From contig NZ_KB235933.1 of assembly GCF_000332315.1 (NCBI RefSeq), forward strand, positions 112,130-167,398: a DNA stretch of 55,269 nt, read 5' to 3'. The position numbers were made by a program, and so were the translations under genes. Positions within the stretch are counted from its first letter, which is position 1, and each line of letters opens with the position of its first letter. The stretch comes from Prochlorothrix hollandica PCC 9006 = CALU 1027. Lineage in GTDB: Bacteria; Cyanobacteriota; Cyanobacteriia; Prochlorotrichales; Prochlorotrichaceae. Below the pieces are notes generated by a model. That model did no database searches and was not told the DNA's origin. It saw only the letters and a program-made list of their open reading frames with translations. Shown here in pieces: positions 9,295 through 16,872 of this stretch.

Positions 9295-9392
9295 GGCACC
9301 TCGATTAATGGGGTTGGGCAGCTTCGCCGCCCGCCTCAACCCTGATTCTTACGTTGGCACAGGGGCGAGAATAGGGATTTTTCGAGGTGCCC
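9294..9392. mobile_element. MITE-like element A, TA-flanked, 99 bp
   Basis: Terminal inverted repeats gggcacctcga and tcgaggtgccc flanked on both sides by TA (9292-9293, 9393-9394). The interior has a further hairpin with a gggttg...caaccc stem. The left TA lies inside the TAG stop codon of the phosphatase remnant. TA-flanked short elements of this form fit non-autonomous relatives of IS630/Tc1-mariner elements. Confidence 0.65.
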
Positions 9393-9394
9393 TA

Positions 9395-9493
9395 CAGCAA
9401 CCCTAAATCAGTTGTAAGGATCTCGACGGCTGAAACCCTTGGTGTGGTGTGCCCCCTCCGGGGGCACACCACACGACCCATTTAGGACTGCTG
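9395..9493. mobile_element. MITE-like element B, TA-flanked, 99 bp
   Basis: Ends are cagcaaccctaaat and atttaggactgctg (12 of 14 paired), flanked by TA at 9393-9394 and 9494-9495, with a central perfect hairpin around gtgccccctccgggggcac. A second 99-bp copy sits at 51813-51911 and a partial one at 21085-21155. It shares its left TA with the right TA of element A, so the two elements abut exactly. Confidence 0.75.
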
Positions 9494-9508
9494 TATAACA
9501 AACCGAGG

Positions 9509-11320
9509 TTATAAACCCAGGGCACGATCGCCGATGGCCCGGTGAATACGATCGAGACACTCCGCCAGGGGCAGCGCCCCCAACTCCCCAGCCGTGCGGG
9601 TGCGGAGATTCAGGGCTTGGGACTCCACTTCCTTAGCGCCCACCACCGCAATGACCGGAATCTTTTGTTTTTCCGCATTGCGTACCATCTTGCCCAGGCG
9701 ATCGCCGCTGTGGTCCACTTCCGCCCGGATCCCCAGAGCCTGCATTTGGGCCGCCACATCCTGGACAAAGGGGCGAAACTCCTCGGTGACCGGCAACAGA
9801 CGCACCTGCACCGGAGCCATCCACAGGGGGAAATTGCCCACATACTCCTCGATTAAAATGCCGATTAACCGCTCTAGGGAACCAAAGGGGGCGCGGTGAA
9901 TCATCACGGGGCGCTGGCGACTGCCATCCTCCGCCACATACTCTAAATTGAACCGTTCCGGCAGATTATAGTCCACCTGCACCGTCCCCAACTGCCACTC
10001 CCGCTCCAGGGCATCCTGGAAAATAAAGTCCAGCTTCGGACCATAGAACGCCGCTTCGCCAATGCCCTCAAAGGTTTGCATCCCCAGGGTCTCCGCTGCG
10101 TTGCGAATGGCGGACTCTGCCTTATTCCAGGCATCATCAGAGCCAATATACTTATCCGACTCCGGATCCCGGAAACTGAGGCGGGCTTTGAAGTTGGTCA
10201 GGTGCAAACTGCGGAACACCGTCAGGATCAGATCCACCACCTTGAGGAACTCAGCGGCCAACTGATCCGGGGTCACAAACAGGTGGGAGTCATCCACCGT
10301 AAAGCCCCGCACCCGCGTCAGTCCCCCCAGTTCCCCCGACTGTTCGTAGCGATAGACCGTGCCGAACTCCGCCAGCCGCATGGGCAGTTCCCGGTACGAT
10401 CGCAGTTCGTTTTTATAAATTTGGATGTGGAAGGGGCAGTTCATGGGCTTCAGCACAAACCCCTGCTCCGCCAGTTGGGCCACGGGATCCTCCGCCATCA
10501 TGGGGAACATATCGTCTTTGTAGTTCTGCCAGTGGCCCGACACCTTGAACAGATCGACCCGGCCAATGTGGGGGGTGACCACGGGCAAATAACCCCGCTT
10601 GGTTTGCTCCCCTTTCAAGAAATCTTCCAGGGTCGATCGCAGCACCGTTCCCTTGGGAGTCCAGAGGGGCAACCCCGGACCCACGGGGTCACTGAACAGA
10701 AACAACCCCAACTCTTTCCCCAGACGGCGGTGATCCCGCTTGAGGGCTTCCTCCTTGCGCCGCTTATATTCCGCCAATTGCTCCGGGGTCTCCCAGGCGG
10801 TGCCATAGATGCGTTGCAGTTGGGCCTTGGTTTCATCCCCCCGCCAGTAGGCACCGGCCACGGTTTCCAGGGCGATCGCCTTGGGATCCAGTTCGCTGGT
10901 GTTGTCGATGTGGGGACCGGCACAGAGATCCCACCATTGATCCCCCATGTGGTAGAGGGTGATCGGCTCCTGGATGCCATCCAGGATCTCCCGCTTGTAG
11001 GGTTCCCCCAGGGCGGCAATGCGGGTCTGGGCTTCCTCTCGGCTCACCTCTTCCCGCACCATGGGCAGCTTTTTGCGAATAATCTTGTCCATCTCCTTTT
11101 TGATGGCCTTGAGGTCAGCCTCAGAAAAGGGCTGATCAATGTCAAAGTCATAGTAAAAGCCGGTCTCTGTCCAGGGTCCAATGGTCACCTGCGCCTGGGG
11201 AAAGAGGGTTTGCACCGCCATGGCCAAAACATGGGAGGTGCTGTGGCGGATCCGCTTGAGGCGATCGGACTCGCTGGTGCGGGGCAGGTGAACCGTGGAC
11301 TGTTCAGGGGAAGGGGACAT
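9509..11320 (-). CDS. thrS: Threonine--tRNA ligase
   Basis: Charges tRNA-Thr with threonine in the cytoplasm. The protein starts with the N2 editing domain (RIRHSTSHVLAMAV; CAGPHIDNT near residue 130) and lacks the TGS domain found before it in E. coli, a common state in cyanobacteria. Class II motifs follow: MNCPFHIQIY with the zinc-ligand Cys, FGTVYRYEQSGELGGLTRVRGFT (motif 2 region), and motif 3 with RAPFGSLERLIGILIEEY, then the anticodon-binding domain from about WMAPVQVRLLPV. I chose ATG at 11320 (MSPSPEQS) because the 27 residues before it are a Pro-rich read-through of intergenic DNA; length is then 603. It is divergently transcribed from the DUF2973 gene. Confidence 0.95.
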   Translation of the reverse strand: MSPSPEQSTVHLPRTSESDRLKRIRHSTSHVLAMAVQTLFPQAQVTIGPWTETGFYYDFDIDQPFSEADLKAIKKEMDKIIRKKLPMVREEVSREEAQTRIAALGEPYKREILDGIQEPITLYHMGDQWWDLCAGPHIDNTSELDPKAIALETVAGAYWRGDETKAQLQRIYGTAWETPEQLAEYKRRKEEALKRDHRRLGKELGLFLFSDPVGPGLPLWTPKGTVLRSTLEDFLKGEQTKRGYLPVVTPHIGRVDLFKVSGHWQNYKDDMFPMMAEDPVAQLAEQGFVLKPMNCPFHIQIYKNELRSYRELPMRLAEFGTVYRYEQSGELGGLTRVRGFTVDDSHLFVTPDQLAAEFLKVVDLILTVFRSLHLTNFKARLSFRDPESDKYIGSDDAWNKAESAIRNAAETLGMQTFEGIGEAAFYGPKLDFIFQDALEREWQLGTVQVDYNLPERFNLEYVAEDGSRQRPVMIHRAPFGSLERLIGILIEEYVGNFPLWMAPVQVRLLPVTEEFRPFVQDVAAQMQALGIRAEVDHSGDRLGKMVRNAEKQKIPVIAVVGAKEVESQALNLRTRTAGELGALPLAECLDRIHRAIGDRALGL

Positions 11321-11565
11321 AGGAGGATGGGGGGTAAAGTCAGGGCAGATAAGGACAACGGGCCGGATCGGGGCAGAGTTAGGCAAAATCGCCCCCCCCA
11401 CCTTAGCCCGCCAGGGGAGGGCAAGGCTAGGGGATCCCGGTTTGCTGAGCCTAGGGGGGCGTGGGATGAACTATAACAAAAGAAGACTACGTTAAGATTA
11501 TAAGAACCGAGCCTGCCTCGGTCCTGTTTTTGCACGTCTTTTGCACTTCGCTGGGGGCAGCGCTT

Positions 11566-11865
11566 ATGTTACATCTCATTTATCTGTTGGCCTTTACTAT
11601 CCTGGCGGTGGTGGCCCTGACCAATCTGTTTCGCAATCTGTTTGCCATGGGGTCTCAGCAGCGCCAGGATCCCGGACTCAACGGCTCCAACGCCCCTAGG
11701 CCGCGCCAAGTCCCCCATCCTGAGTTTTTGGATGATGCGGGCAACGTGGTCAATGAACCCTTGTTGGTGATGCGATCGGTGCAGGTGGAAGATGTGCGCA
11801 GCCGTTTAGATGCCCTCTATGACGCATCTCCCAGCGGCCTGGAGGACAGCACCGACGAGGAATAA
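11566..11865 (+). CDS. DUF2973 small membrane protein
   Basis: Starting at ATG 11566, the protein of 99 residues opens with one hydrophobic helix (MLHLIYLLAFTILAVVALTN), then FRNLF and a polar acidic tail with PHPEFLDDAGNVVNEPLLVMRS. This is the layout and the conserved motif of DUF2973, a family almost confined to cyanobacteria and of unknown function. The upstream frame to 11530 is open but the helix normally begins the protein. It is followed 78 bp later by glk in the same direction. Confidence 0.8.
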   Translation: MLHLIYLLAFTILAVVALTNLFRNLFAMGSQQRQDPGLNGSNAPRPRQVPHPEFLDDAGNVVNEPLLVMRSVQVEDVRSRLDALYDASPSGLEDSTDEE

Positions 11866-11943
11866 GACCCTGAGCCGGGACCCTTGCGATGCCCTCGCGG
11901 TCTCGGTAGGCTAGAGCCTGTACTGCTGTGAGTGGGGTTAGCC

Positions 11944-13026
11944 ATGCAGATAATCGCCGGAGACGTGGGGGGAACTAAAACTATTTTGCATCTGGTGGAT
12001 GTGCCGGAGAGACCACCGACCTTCGGGGAAGAGCCGTTTCGTCTCCACACCTTGCACCAGGGAACCTATACCAGTGCCCATTACCCTGATTTGGCCCCGA
12101 TCGTGACGCAGTTTTTGGGGGAAGCCCGATCGGCGGGCTGGAAGATCCAAGCCGAGGGAGCCTGTTTTGCCATTGCCGGCCCTGTGATCCATAACACCTG
12201 TCGCCTCACCAATTTGGATTGGTCCTTGACGGGAAACCGGCTGGCCCAGGATTTGCAGGTGCCGTCGGTCGAGTTGATCAATGATTTTGCGGCGGTGGGC
12301 TATGGGGTCTTGGGGCTGGGGGAGGGAGACCTCTGTACCTTGCAGGTGGGCGATCGCGATACCACCGCCCCCATTGCCGTCCTCGGAGCCGGAACGGGCC
12401 TGGGGGAAGCTTTTTTAATCCGCCAGAAGGCAGAATCGGGCGACCAGTACCAGGTGTTTGCCTCGGAGGGGGGCCACACCAGTTTTGCGCCGCGATCGAC
12501 CCTAGAATTTGAGCTATTGCAGAATATCCAGGATCGCCACCAGGTGGAGCGGGTGTCCGTGGAGCGGGTGGTGTCGGGCCAGGGGGTGGTGGCGATCTAC
12601 CAGTTTTTGCGGGATTGCTACAAGCGCCCGGAGGATGCCCTGGTGGCGGGGGTGTTGCGCCAGTGGGAACAGGAACCCCCCACCGCCAAGACCCTGGATC
12701 CCGCCGCCACCATCGCCCAATCCGCCGATCGCGATCCCCTCTGCCAGGAAACCCTGGAACTGTTCATCACCGCCTATGGGGCGGAGGCGGGGGACATGGC
12801 CCTGAAGCTGCTGCCCTATGGGGGGCTGTATGTGGCGGGGGGCATTGCGGCTAAAAATCTGGCTTTGATGCGATCGGGGCTGTTTATGGATGCGTTCCAG
12901 GCCAAGGGGCGGGTCAGTGGGATGCTGGATCGGGTGCCGGTGCAGATCGTCCTCAACCCAGAGGTGGGCCTGATTGGAGCCGCTCTGTATGGGTCACGCT
13001 TAACCCTTAGTCGATCGGGGCAATAA
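11944..13026 (+). CDS. glk: Glucokinase (Glk family)
   Basis: Phosphorylates glucose with ATP to glucose 6-phosphate. The 360-residue protein has the ATP-binding GDVGGTKT at its N-terminus, ELINDFAAVGYG with the substrate-binding Asn-Asp, LGAGTGLGEAFL (second phosphate loop) and EGGHTSFAP with the conserved Glu and His of the sugar site; it belongs to the bacterial Glk (PF02685) group, not the ROK group (no CxCGxxGC zinc motif seen). The start at 11944 places GDVGGT at the expected position. Its last codons and stop lie inside the first unit of a 17-bp tandem repeat. Confidence 0.93.
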   Translation: MQIIAGDVGGTKTILHLVDVPERPPTFGEEPFRLHTLHQGTYTSAHYPDLAPIVTQFLGEARSAGWKIQAEGACFAIAGPVIHNTCRLTNLDWSLTGNRLAQDLQVPSVELINDFAAVGYGVLGLGEGDLCTLQVGDRDTTAPIAVLGAGTGLGEAFLIRQKAESGDQYQVFASEGGHTSFAPRSTLEFELLQNIQDRHQVERVSVERVVSGQGVVAIYQFLRDCYKRPEDALVAGVLRQWEQEPPTAKTLDPAATIAQSADRDPLCQETLELFITAYGAEAGDMALKLLPYGGLYVAGGIAAKNLALMRSGLFMDAFQAKGRVSGMLDRVPVQIVLNPEVGLIGAALYGSRLTLSRSGQ

Positions 13027-13078
13027 CCCGATGGGGGCAATAACCCGATCGGGGCAATAACCCAATCGGGGCAATAAC
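13012..13078. repeat. 17-bp tandem repeat overlapping the glk stop
   Basis: Four units of cgatcggggcaataacc. The first encodes the last residues and the TAA of glk, so the array appears to have grown from the 3' end of the gene. Confidence 0.88.
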
Positions 13079-13165
13079 AGAAAAAACGCTAGGGGCACAG
13101 GAGCGTATTTCTGCCCCGCTGGGGCTACCCTGTACCCATAACTGGGAGTATTGCTAATCCTCTGG

Positions 13166-13409
13166 GGCGATCGCCCGATTAAACCACCCCTAACCCCTCC
13201 AGGGAGGGGAATAAGAGCGAATTCCTCCCCCTCTGGGGAAGGGTCCGGGGGGTGGGTCAACCTATGACACCAGCAGATAACGCTTTATCACTTGCTGCGG
13301 CGATCGCCCGGTTAAACCACCCCTAACCCCTCCGGGGAGGGGAATAAGAGCGAATTCCTCCCCCTCCTTGGAGGGGGCTGGGGGGTGGGTCAACCTATGA
13401 CACCAGCAG
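13166..13409. repeat. Two direct copies of a 111-bp repeat
   Basis: Copies at 13166-13276 and 13299-13409, each starting ggcgatcgcccg, containing a palindromic core (cccctcc...ggagggg) and ending caacctatgacaccagcag. They differ by few bases and are separated by 22 bp. The rest of the 517-bp gap between glk and the mutase gene (13410-13543) shows no gene. Confidence 0.85.
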
Positions 13410-13543
13410 GAGCTATTGCCATAGGGACTGACAAAATTGGCCAGAATCCAAGACCACTAGCAGAATCAGGAAACCCGATCCCCAAATTGGCCGAAACCCG
13501 GTAGGGGCGGGGTTCCCCCGCCCAAAGCAAAACCTTGTGTCAG

Positions 13544-15148
13544 TCAACCCGCTAAAGCACTGTCCGCCAAATCCCCACAGCCTTGGAAAAAGGGCTGGAG
13601 TCGGGCCGCAATGGCAGCTACCCCCCCCGCCACATTGGACTCAATATTCAACGGCATCACGGGATCATGGAGGGACAGGCGCAACAGGAACCAACCCGAC
13701 TCCCCCGGACTGCCGCAGGCAATGCGCACCCCTTCATAGTTTTTCGGCACAATCTCCCAGTCTGGTTGCTGGCCAGCAAAATCCTGGAGCGCCGCGATCA
13801 CCTGGGTGCCATAGGTCTTAAAGTCTTCAGCCTTGATCTTCAGGCGAAATTCTTGACTTTCCACCGGTTCTTGTAAGTTAGCAATCAAATCCGTAATACT
13901 GCGGCCCGCCACCTTGGATTTTGATAATTCCACCAGTAACTTACTGACCAGATAGGCTCCGTCATCGAGAAAGTAGTTTTCCCGCATAGCTCCATGGCCA
14001 GAGGTTTCGATCGCCAGCCAAGACTCCTGCCCCGCCTTATTCAGCCCCACCGCTTCGTTAATGACATTTTTATAGCCCCGCTTAAACCGGTGGTGGGTGC
14101 CCCCTAGGTGCTGTTCAATAAACTGGGTCAGGCCATCGGAGGTGATGGAGTCGGTGACAATGGTGGAGGCGGGATGCTCCTGGAGAACAACGGCGGAAAT
14201 TAGGGCAATCAGCCGGTTACGGTTGAGTTCTTTGCCCTGGCTGTCCACGGCTGCGCCGCGATCGACATCCGTATCAAAAATCAGCCCAAAATCTGCCTTT
14301 GCTGCCACCACAGCCCCACAGATCGCCGCCATGGCTTCCGGGTCTTCCGGGTTGGGCACATGGTTGGGAAAGGTGCCGTCGGGATCCAGAAACTGACTGC
14401 CCGTTGTGTCTGCTCCCAGGGGTTCCAGCACCTGGGCTGCATAAAAGCCCCCAGAGCCATTGCCCGCATCCACAATCACCTTCAGTCCCTGGAGGGGGGT
14501 GGCGTAGTGGTGGGGGTGGTTAGCTCCCGATCGAATCATCTCCACTAAACTGGCAGCATAGACCGCCATTAAATCTCGCTGGGCTACAGTGCCGATCGCG
14601 GTATCACTGGGCACCGATCCCCAGTCTCCTGCCGCCGCTAGGTCTAAAATGGCTGTAATGTCTGGTTTTCCCAGTCCCCCCTGGGCCGTAAAGAACTTGA
14701 GACCGTTGCGGTTAAAGGGCAAATGGCTGGCGGTGAGCATGATGGCTCCCTGACACTGCCAGCCGGGGGTGACCGTACTCATGAACATGGCGGGGGTGGA
14801 CGCTAGCCCCACTTCCCACACGGTCGCGCCTAGGCTGGTCATGCCCGCCACCACTGCCGCCAGCAGATCGGGACCCGACAGGCGACTATCGCGACCAATG
14901 GCGATGGTGAGTTGAGGGGGGGCTTTTTCCAGGGTGGTTCCCAGCCAGGTGACAAAGGCTTTGCCCAGGGTTTCCGCCACGGCTGGGGTCAGGTTCACCG
15001 CTTCACCGGGCACCCCATCCAGGGCAACCCCGCGAATATCGGAGCCGTTTTGCAGTTTGGACCAGGAAAAAGAAGAGACCACGGGGGAGGACAGGGAGGA
15101 TGGGTTCATGGTGTTAGGGCGCTGGACGATCGGACTAGACATAGCCAA
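13544..15148 (-). CDS. Phosphomannomutase/phosphoglucomutase (alpha-D-phosphohexomutase)
   Basis: A protein of about 534 residues of the phosphohexomutase superfamily, which interconverts hexose 1- and 6-phosphates for sugar nucleotide and glycogen synthesis. Visible: SDIRGVALDG and IGRDSRLSGP in domain 1, the active-site serine loop LTASHLPFNRNGLKF (Leu where many have Asn), the metal loop DTDVDRGAAVD, and the sugar-binding ETSGHGAMRENYFLDDGAYL loop. The C-terminal domain has GVRIACGSPGESGWFLLRLS phosphate-binding features. Several in-frame Met codons near the start (MAM, MSSP, MNPSS) make the exact start uncertain. It converges with glk, separated by repeats. Confidence 0.88.
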   Translation of the reverse strand: MAMSSPIVQRPNTMNPSSLSSPVVSSFSWSKLQNGSDIRGVALDGVPGEAVNLTPAVAETLGKAFVTWLGTTLEKAPPQLTIAIGRDSRLSGPDLLAAVVAGMTSLGATVWEVGLASTPAMFMSTVTPGWQCQGAIMLTASHLPFNRNGLKFFTAQGGLGKPDITAILDLAAAGDWGSVPSDTAIGTVAQRDLMAVYAASLVEMIRSGANHPHHYATPLQGLKVIVDAGNGSGGFYAAQVLEPLGADTTGSQFLDPDGTFPNHVPNPEDPEAMAAICGAVVAAKADFGLIFDTDVDRGAAVDSQGKELNRNRLIALISAVVLQEHPASTIVTDSITSDGLTQFIEQHLGGTHHRFKRGYKNVINEAVGLNKAGQESWLAIETSGHGAMRENYFLDDGAYLVSKLLVELSKSKVAGRSITDLIANLQEPVESQEFRLKIKAEDFKTYGTQVIAALQDFAGQQPDWEIVPKNYEGVRIACGSPGESGWFLLRLSLHDPVMPLNIESNVAGGVAAIAARLQPFFQGCGDLADSALAG

Positions 15149-15356
15149 CCCTAGGGCAGCAAGTCGCCCTGGGGGCTAGGTTTCAGGGTGCCATGGACTC
15201 TGGCGGGAGGGGCAAATGATCCCAAATTTTGCGGATTTCCTCCAGGCTATGGATCCCCGCCCTCCCCGCCCCTGACCGAGCTAGTTTAAGAATAATGACC
15301 AGAAAAAACTCGCTTAGGGCCATCTATGGCGTATAATCTTACCAAACTCACGTTAT

Positions 15357-15480
15357 TCGGGGATTGCTCCTACCAAAATCGAGGAATCTGCCAAGGTGAA
15401 ATAGACCCTCTCCAATCGCCTCAGGTCTGTTTTCTCAAGCCTGAAACCCTCATTCTCCCGTGACCCCCTGAATAATTACT
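15357..15480. repeat. Dispersed repeat, plus orientation
   Basis: This stretch (…ggggattgctcctaccaaaat … gcctcaggtctgttttct … cctgaaaccctcattctc…) is present in inverted orientation at about 25665-25790 with scattered differences. It has no coding pattern. The rest of 15149-15356 shows nothing I can name. Confidence 0.75.
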
Positions 15481-15629
15481 GTATCGATCGTGAGTTTGAT
15501 TATGTTTATATCGTGGATACCCAATCTGATATAAGAAATAATCCGAAGATTTCTGGCACCAAAAACAACGTATTTGGAATTCAAACCGGAATCGCTGTCA
15601 TGTTTTTAGTTAAGTCACAAGAGGCGTAA
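15459..15629 (+). pseudogene. Type ISP restriction-modification enzyme, internal fragment
   Basis: The frame ending at TAA 15627-15629 reads DREFDYVYIVDTQSDIRNNP then KISGTKNNVFGIQTGIAVMF. This closely follows the part of type ISP (single-chain, N6-adenine methylase plus helicase) enzymes after the methylase domain, where a FDxIYIVDLxGNxRxNPKLSGTxxNVFGIQxGVA pattern is typical. Only about 50 residues remain and no upstream part is present. The matching next segment of the family is at 16344. Confidence 0.65.
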
Positions 15630-15632
15630 TCA

Positions 15633-15959
15633 ATGACTGTTGATGTAGAACTTTTAGAAACCCTAACTCAGATGCCAGAATCTCTTAAGCAAGAGGTTCT
15701 ACATTATGCCAAGTACCTCAATGAGAAATATTCACATAGCTATACAGAAGAAAAGCCAAAAAAACGACGCATTATAGGTTCGATGAAAGGAACCTTTAAC
15801 TTGCCACTACCAAAAGATTTTGATGCGCCGATGGAACTGCTTGATGCTGAACAGAAAGCAGCACTCGAAAAGAAGTATAGCTACGGTAGCTTGGCTGGAA
15901 AAATCATGATGTCTGATGATTTTGATGAACCCTTGGAAGATTTAAAGGATTATATATAA
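15633..15959 (+). CDS. Antitoxin of a VapBC-type module (DUF2281-like)
   Basis: A 108-residue protein directly upstream (1-bp gap) of a PIN-domain toxin. The N-terminus (LLETLTQMPESLKQEVLHYAKYL) is the DUF2281-type helical part; the C-terminus YGSLAGKIMMSDDFDEPLEDLKDYI is the known toxin-neutralising tail of cyanobacterial antitoxins. A second, similar block occurs before it (IGSMKGTFNLPLPKDFDAPMEL), so the neutralising segment appears duplicated and the protein is longer than the usual 70-80 residues. The pair is AT-rich compared with the surrounding genes, a sign of transfer. It probably autoregulates its operon, as VapB-type proteins do. Confidence 0.8.
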   Translation: MTVDVELLETLTQMPESLKQEVLHYAKYLNEKYSHSYTEEKPKKRRIIGSMKGTFNLPLPKDFDAPMELLDAEQKAALEKKYSYGSLAGKIMMSDDFDEPLEDLKDYI

Positions 15960-15960
15960 C

Positions 15961-16350
15961 ATGGCATTTCTTCTAGATACTCATGTTTTTCTTTGGTACC
16001 TATCAAACAATCCTAGCTTAAGTCAAAAAGCTAAAGAGATAGTAGATACCAAGTCAGATTTGTTTTTTAGTGTGGCAAGTCTCTGGGAGATCGTAATCAA
16101 AATCAATGTTGGCAAACTTCAGCTTGACTGTTCTTTTGAGAGCTTTTTGGATCATGTCTCGGTGATGAATGCTGAAATTATCCCGATCGAGATTGAAAGC
16201 CTAAAAATATACTTGAATTTACCCCTTTCTCCTGAACATCGAGACCCCTTCGATCGCATTTTAGTGGCCCAGGCGATGGATTACTCACTAGATATTGTAA
16301 GCCGTGACGAAAAGTTTGATTCTTATCCAATTCAGCGGGTATGGGCATGA
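15961..16350 (+). CDS. vapC: VapC-type PIN-domain ribonuclease toxin
   Basis: A 129-residue PIN protein, the usual toxin length. The four acidic positions of the metal site are visible: Asp6 in LLDTHVFLW, Glu in ASLWEIVIK (about 43), Asp in HRDPFDRIL (about 94-97) and Asp in SRDEKF. PIN toxins cut RNA, often tRNA or rRNA, when the antitoxin is degraded. Co-transcription with the preceding antitoxin is implied by the 1-bp gap. Its end overlaps the start of a type ISP gene remnant. Confidence 0.88.
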   Translation: MAFLLDTHVFLWYLSNNPSLSQKAKEIVDTKSDLFFSVASLWEIVIKINVGKLQLDCSFESFLDHVSVMNAEIIPIEIESLKIYLNLPLSPEHRDPFDRILVAQAMDYSLDIVSRDEKFDSYPIQRVWA

Positions 16351-16583
16351 GCAAAGCAAAAATTTTCTACTTCACGTTGCAGGATGAGCAAACCAAGGAA
16401 GAAAAGCTTGACTGGTTTGAACGAACGCGGTTTGAACAAATTCCCTTTGACCACATTACGCCCGACCAAAAAGCGAATTGGATTAATCTAACCAATAACG
16501 ATTTTGATAGCTTTTTGCCGTTGATTGACACGGGTTTGTACCGTGAGCGATCGCACGATGGAGATTATCCAACAGATGCCTGA
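16344..16583 (+). pseudogene. Type ISP restriction-modification enzyme, second fragment
   Basis: The frame reads SKAKIFYFTLQDEQTKEEKL, DWFERTRFEQIPFDHITPDQ, KANWINLTNNDFDSFLPLID and then drifts into a non-family tail before a stop at 16583. This matches the target-recognition side of type ISP enzymes, which follows the NVFGIQ segment in intact proteins. The two fragments therefore look like one gene split by the toxin-antitoxin pair, with both outer ends lost. Confidence 0.65.
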
Positions 16584-16872
16584 CAGCGTGGAGCATCAGG
16601 GGAGTTAACGCGGGGTTGTGGGTTTTTGTGGGGCGATCGCGGCCTCCAGCCTACCAGCAGTAGTCCCTTCTGGGGATGGTCCCGTGGGAAATTGTCCGGT
16701 CATGGCCAGCCCCTGGGGTAAATCAGGGCGGTTTAGCCTGGGCCTTGTTATAACGGGGACAGCCCGCGATCGCCCCCCCCTGGGGATCATCACCAGAGAC
16801 TTGGATCAAGATCCCCCGGTCCAGGGGCGATCGCCCCGGTTGCCGTTGCTGTCCTTCCCCCCAGAACACCCC

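Noticed and set aside
10076-11476. 466-residue open frame on the plus strand
   Set aside because: Antisense to thrS, whose motifs and codon pattern are clear; the frame is a by-product of GC-rich DNA.
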